From: Jiangellales bacterium
GTDB taxonomy: Bacteria > Actinomycetota > Actinomycetes > Jiangellales > Jiangellaceae
Assembly: GCA_030447955.1 (NCBI GenBank)
Contig: JAUJNY010000004.1
Location: forward strand, 145,518 to 209,517
DNA: 64,000 nucleotides
Direction of reading: 5' to 3'
The notes under the pieces are model-generated. The model was not told the origin of the DNA, ran no database searches, and worked only from the letters and a program-made list of their open reading frames with translations. Every line of letters begins with the position of its first letter. The stretch's first letter is position 1. Positions 61,068 through 64,000 of this stretch are shown one piece after another. A program made the translations under genes and the position numbers.

Positions 61068-61535
61068 TCAGTCGAGGTCGCCCTGCTCGATACGGGCAAG
61101 CCGCTGGGAGCGGACGAGCTTGTCGGTCTCGATCTCGGGGAGGCCAACCTCCCGCCACAGCGCGGCGAAGACGCCGGTGACGTCACGCTGGCTGATGATG
61201 CCGACCAGCGAGTCCCCCTCGCCGACCACCGGCAGGTGCCGGATCCAGTGCTGGGCCATGACCCGAGCGGCGTCACGTACCGGTGCGTCGGGGGTAGTCG
61301 TCACGACGTCCTTGCTCATCACGTCACCGAGGGTCGTACTGGCAAGGTCGGCGCCGCGGGCCACTGCCTTGAGCACGTCGCGCTCGGTCACGATGCCGAC
61401 GATCCGCTCGTCGTCGACCACGACGAGGGAGCCGGTCTGCTCCCGCCACATCAGCTCGGCTGCCGCGCGCAGGGTGTTGGCCGTCGACTCCGTAACGGCT
61501 GCCTGGGTCATGATCTCCGCAACGCGCACGAGCAT
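61068..61535 (-). CDS. CBS-domain pair protein
   Basis: 155 residues from ATG 61535. Two CBS motifs: VAEIMTQAAVTESTANTLRA with GIVTERDVLKAVARG, and LGDVMSKDVVTTTPDAPVRD with GIISQRDVTGVFA. Such stand-alone pairs bind adenine nucleotides. Several actinobacterial members are hypoxia or stress induced. No catalytic domain. Convergent with the SAF gene, 152 bp apart. Confidence 0.9.
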   Translation of the reverse strand: MLVRVAEIMTQAAVTESTANTLRAAAELMWREQTGSLVVVDDERIVGIVTERDVLKAVARGADLASTTLGDVMSKDVVTTTPDAPVRDAARVMAQHWIRHLPVVGEGDSLVGIISQRDVTGVFAALWREVGLPEIETDKLVRSQRLARIEQGDLD

Positions 61536-61602
61536 CCGCTCCTCGAGATCGGCTACGTGGCGGTCAGCCTAGCGACGGCGCTGCGAGTGGCATCCGTCGA
61601 GG

Positions 61603-64000
61603 TCAGCCGAGACGTCGCTGGAGCGCCCAGTCGAAGGCCTCCCGGACCCGCTCCACCTCCCCGTCGGGGTCGCGCAACCAGTCGGCGGTCCACAGCCGGT
61701 GCACCGACCAGCCGAGGCGCTCGAGCCGCTCGGGGCGCAGCCGGTCACGCTCGCGGACGCTGGGGAGCGCGGCCCAGGCTGGTCCGTCCGTCTCGACGGC
61801 GAGCACGGACCGCTCGGGCCGCTGCGGATCGTGCAGGGCGAGCCGTACGGCGCAGCCCGGGCCACCGCAGCCGGCGATGACCGGCAGCCCCGCGCTCAGC
61901 AACCGTTGGAAGACATCGGCCTCGAGCGGGTCGAGGTCACTCGCAGGCACGCGCCCGTCGCCCGGGAGCGGACCGCCGCCGGCCGCGTACGTCAACAGCT
62001 CGTGCATCGCCCGCGCCCCGGGGGCATGCAGCAACGCCGGGTCGAGGTCGCTCGCGGCGAAGGAGGAGACGACCGTAAGGCGCCCGCGTGCCCGGGTGAG
62101 CGCGACGGCGAGGGCCCGCTCGCCGTCCGGGCCGCTCAGCGGGCCAAACCGGTGCAGCAGGCGTCCGGTCGACCTGCGGCCGTACCCGACCGAGATGATG
62201 ACGGCGTCGCGGGTGTCGCCCTGCGCGCGCTCGACGTCCTTGACGAAGAACCGTTCCGGACGCTCGGGTGCGAAGAACCCCTCCCCGGAGGGGTGGGCCG
62301 CCAGAGTCCGGCGCAGCCGGTCGGCCACCCGCTCGGCGTGGGTACGGGCGAGGGTGAGCACGCCCAGCGACTCTTCCGGACGCTGCTGCGCATGCTCCAG
62401 CACCAGCTCGACGACGCGGTCGACCTCGCCGTCGACGTTGTCCTGCTGGCCATCGCCCGCGGGCGCCTGGCCAGCGAGCACCCAGCGCAGCCGATCCGTC
62501 GGCTCCGGGCCGGGCAGCGTCCGCAGCGTGGAGCCGTACCAGCGGGCGTGGGCGAAACCGGACACCCGCTCGTCGGCACTGCGGTGGTCCTCACGCAGTG
62601 GCCGGACCGGCAGCAGCCCGGAGAGGGCGTCGAAGATGCTACGTGGCGGCGGCAGCGCCGGCTCTGCCCCGGCGGGATCGAGCGTGCGGCCGGGCGGAGG
62701 CAACAGCCTGTCGTCGCCGAAGGCGAGTACACGCTGCGCTCGCATCAGCGCGGGGACGGCCGGCGCGATGGCCAGCCGGCTCGCCTCGGCGATCACCACG
62801 ACGTCGAAGAGACGCTGCGCAGGCAGCACGCGCGCCACCTCTAGCGGTGAGACCACCCAGCACGGCTTGGCGGCGAGGATCACGTCGGGCGCGGCCGCCA
62901 CCAGGTCGGCCGGGGTCGTGCCTGTTGCCGCCCCCCGGGCTCGGCTGGCGACCTGCGCGGCCTGCCCGGGATTGGCCTGCCGGGCGGCGGCAGCTCGAGC
63001 GGCATGGGCGGCCGCGATCCGGGATGCGGTGCCCGCCAGCTGCGCGCGGTCGGCGGCCCGGTACGCCCCGAGGACACGGTCGAGGTCGGTGCCGTTGCAT
63101 CGGCCGTACGCGCTGTCGCCCGCCCGGACAAGCGCGAGCAGCGAGCAGTGCCAGGCGTGGTCGTACGTCGCCACAGCCGTGGCGGCGTCCGCCCGCTCGC
63201 CCCGTAGCGCGTCGTGGAGCGGGGACAGCCCCGCATCGTCGAGCAGCGCGCGCAGCTCGGCGACCCGCGGCAGGCTGAGCAGCGTGGTCTGGTCGGCGGC
63301 CAGCCGCGCCAGCTCGTCGCTGAGCTCGTCGAAGGGCAGGTCCTCCGGGTCGAGACCGGGCCGGTCGCAGGCGAGGGCGGAGAGGTCAGCGCTGACCGCG
63401 GCGGAGGCGTCCAGGGCCGCGTCCAGCGTCGGACCGATGCGCGGGGGCCGCCCGTCGCGGGACAGCGCCTGCCAATCGGCCAGTTGGCGGCGGGCTGCTA
63501 CCAGGGCGGCGTGCAGGTCGGCCGGTGCCGGTGGCGGCGCGTCGGCAAGCAGCAGCTCGGCGGCCGCGCTCCGGGCGCGCCGCCGCGCGAGCATGCCCAC
63601 GTGCCCACTGCCTCCCGGCGGCCGATGGCGCCAGGAGACCTCGGCGGTGGCGGCGACAAGGTCGTCCAGCGGCGCGTCCCAGACGTCGGCGGAGAAGCAC
63701 TCGAGGGTTTCGCGCACCCCGGCGAGCAGCGCGAGCAGCTGGCTCACGTGGCGGGGCCGGTGCGGTGCGGGAAGACCCACCTCGAGCGCTGCGCGGGTGC
63801 CCGCGTCACGGCAGGCCAGCAGGCCGCCGGCCCGCAGCCGATCGACCGCGCCCGCCAAGGCGCGGGCCCGGTCCCCCGCCCACACCGGCGCGCCCCACCA
63901 GGGGCTGTCCGCTTCGGTACGCGAGAAGGCGCCGAGCTCGCCGAGCTCCCGCAGCGCCGCGCGGATGCTCGCCTGCCGATCGCCGTGCAGCTCGGCCATG
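61603..64000 (-). CDS. C-terminal part of an SF1 helicase with fused endonuclease-like domain (runs off right edge)
   Basis: About 799 codons to the right edge; the Met at 63999 is internal to a longer gene, since Walker A is missing and must lie outside the window. Visible helicase motifs: VVVIAEASRLA (motif II with Ala in place of the usual Asp), VLAFGDDRLLPPPG (III), GVLTLARTHAERV (IV), VERAQGDTRDAVIISVGYGR (V) and ALAVALTRARGRLTV (VI). The last ~110 residues resemble a VSR/DUF559-type nuclease (VLAVETDGPAW and RDRLRPERLERLGWSVHRLW). This resembles Dna2/UPF1-like helicase-nuclease proteins found in repair and defence loci. Role here unknown. Confidence 0.82.
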   Translation of the reverse strand, partial: MAELHGDRQASIRAALRELGELGAFSRTEADSPWWGAPVWAGDRARALAGAVDRLRAGGLLACRDAGTRAALEVGLPAPHRPRHVSQLLALLAGVRETLECFSADVWDAPLDDLVAATAEVSWRHRPPGGSGHVGMLARRRARSAAAELLLADAPPPAPADLHAALVAARRQLADWQALSRDGRPPRIGPTLDAALDASAAVSADLSALACDRPGLDPEDLPFDELSDELARLAADQTTLLSLPRVAELRALLDDAGLSPLHDALRGERADAATAVATYDHAWHCSLLALVRAGDSAYGRCNGTDLDRVLGAYRAADRAQLAGTASRIAAAHAARAAAARQANPGQAAQVASRARGAATGTTPADLVAAAPDVILAAKPCWVVSPLEVARVLPAQRLFDVVVIAEASRLAIAPAVPALMRAQRVLAFGDDRLLPPPGRTLDPAGAEPALPPPRSIFDALSGLLPVRPLREDHRSADERVSGFAHARWYGSTLRTLPGPEPTDRLRWVLAGQAPAGDGQQDNVDGEVDRVVELVLEHAQQRPEESLGVLTLARTHAERVADRLRRTLAAHPSGEGFFAPERPERFFVKDVERAQGDTRDAVIISVGYGRRSTGRLLHRFGPLSGPDGERALAVALTRARGRLTVVSSFAASDLDPALLHAPGARAMHELLTYAAGGGPLPGDGRVPASDLDPLEADVFQRLLSAGLPVIAGCGGPGCAVRLALHDPQRPERSVLAVETDGPAWAALPSVRERDRLRPERLERLGWSVHRLWTADWLRDPDGEVERVREAFDWALQRRLG

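Overview
The window is about 72 percent G+C, with GTG starts, GTGA/ATGA stop-start overlaps, very short or absent 5' leaders, and gene sets typical of filamentous or Frankia-like Actinomycetota (WGxxGxxG-tagged proteins, a SepX/GlpR-type divisome protein, TamR-like regulation, ECF sigma factors, CHAT proteins). The exact order cannot be fixed from sequence alone. Most of the window is chromosomal housekeeping DNA. There is no phage, IS element or CRISPR array.

Layout. 1-4180: end of an ABC exporter-type module, an FtsX permease fused to a degenerate M28 peptidase-like domain. 4393-9610: mfd, a SurA-like lipoprotein and mazG, coupled by 4-bp overlaps. 9838-16399: assimilatory sulfate cluster, with an APS kinase carrying a relic ATP-sulfurylase half, a TSUP anion permease, cysN, cysD and a cysQ-type phosphatase. 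16430-21094: a metallophosphoesterase relic, pth, ribosomal L25/Ctc, prs, glmU and tRNA-Gln. 21248-25538: delta-9 desaturase with TetR, then a trans-aconitate methyltransferase/VOC pair and a TamR-like MarR regulator with matching operators. 25566-31132: esterase, amidase, ABC-F ATPase and MFS transporter. 31155-38556: ispE, rsmA, tatD, metG, rsmI and a protein mannosyltransferase.

38588-51660 is an accessory block between conserved core segments. It holds a PAPS-dependent sulfotransferase and two tandem small secreted proteins ending in a WGxxGxxG-type tag. Next is a minus-strand operon (58-residue four-Cys peptide, P-loop NTPase, ABC exporter). Divergent from it is an ECF sigma factor, a probable anti-sigma partner, a TPR-CHAT protease of 958 residues and a secreted subtilase. 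The block ends with an orphan secreted protein and a second SigE-type sigma/anti-sigma pair, next to tRNA-Ala(CGC). These two divergent operons are the best candidates here for an undescribed system.

52078-64000 returns to core: SepX/GlpR-like protein, rimJ (apparent CTG start), moaB/mog, moaC, moeA or glp, galU and fthC. Then come a CsbD-like stress protein, a MerR regulator with a 28-residue nine-cysteine metallothionein-like peptide and a terminator, fmdB behind a CIRCE-like operator, a nucleoside phosphorylase with a solitary CpaB-like SAF protein, a CBS protein, and the C-terminal part of a helicase-nuclease running off the right edge.

Shared themes: sulfate activation to PAPS feeds cysteine synthesis and possibly the sulfotransferase, with cysQ removing PAP. 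Glycan and envelope genes (glmU, galU, pmt) lie with divisome genes. Many promoters appear to produce leaderless mRNAs, with a -10-like hexamer 6-7 nt before the start codon.
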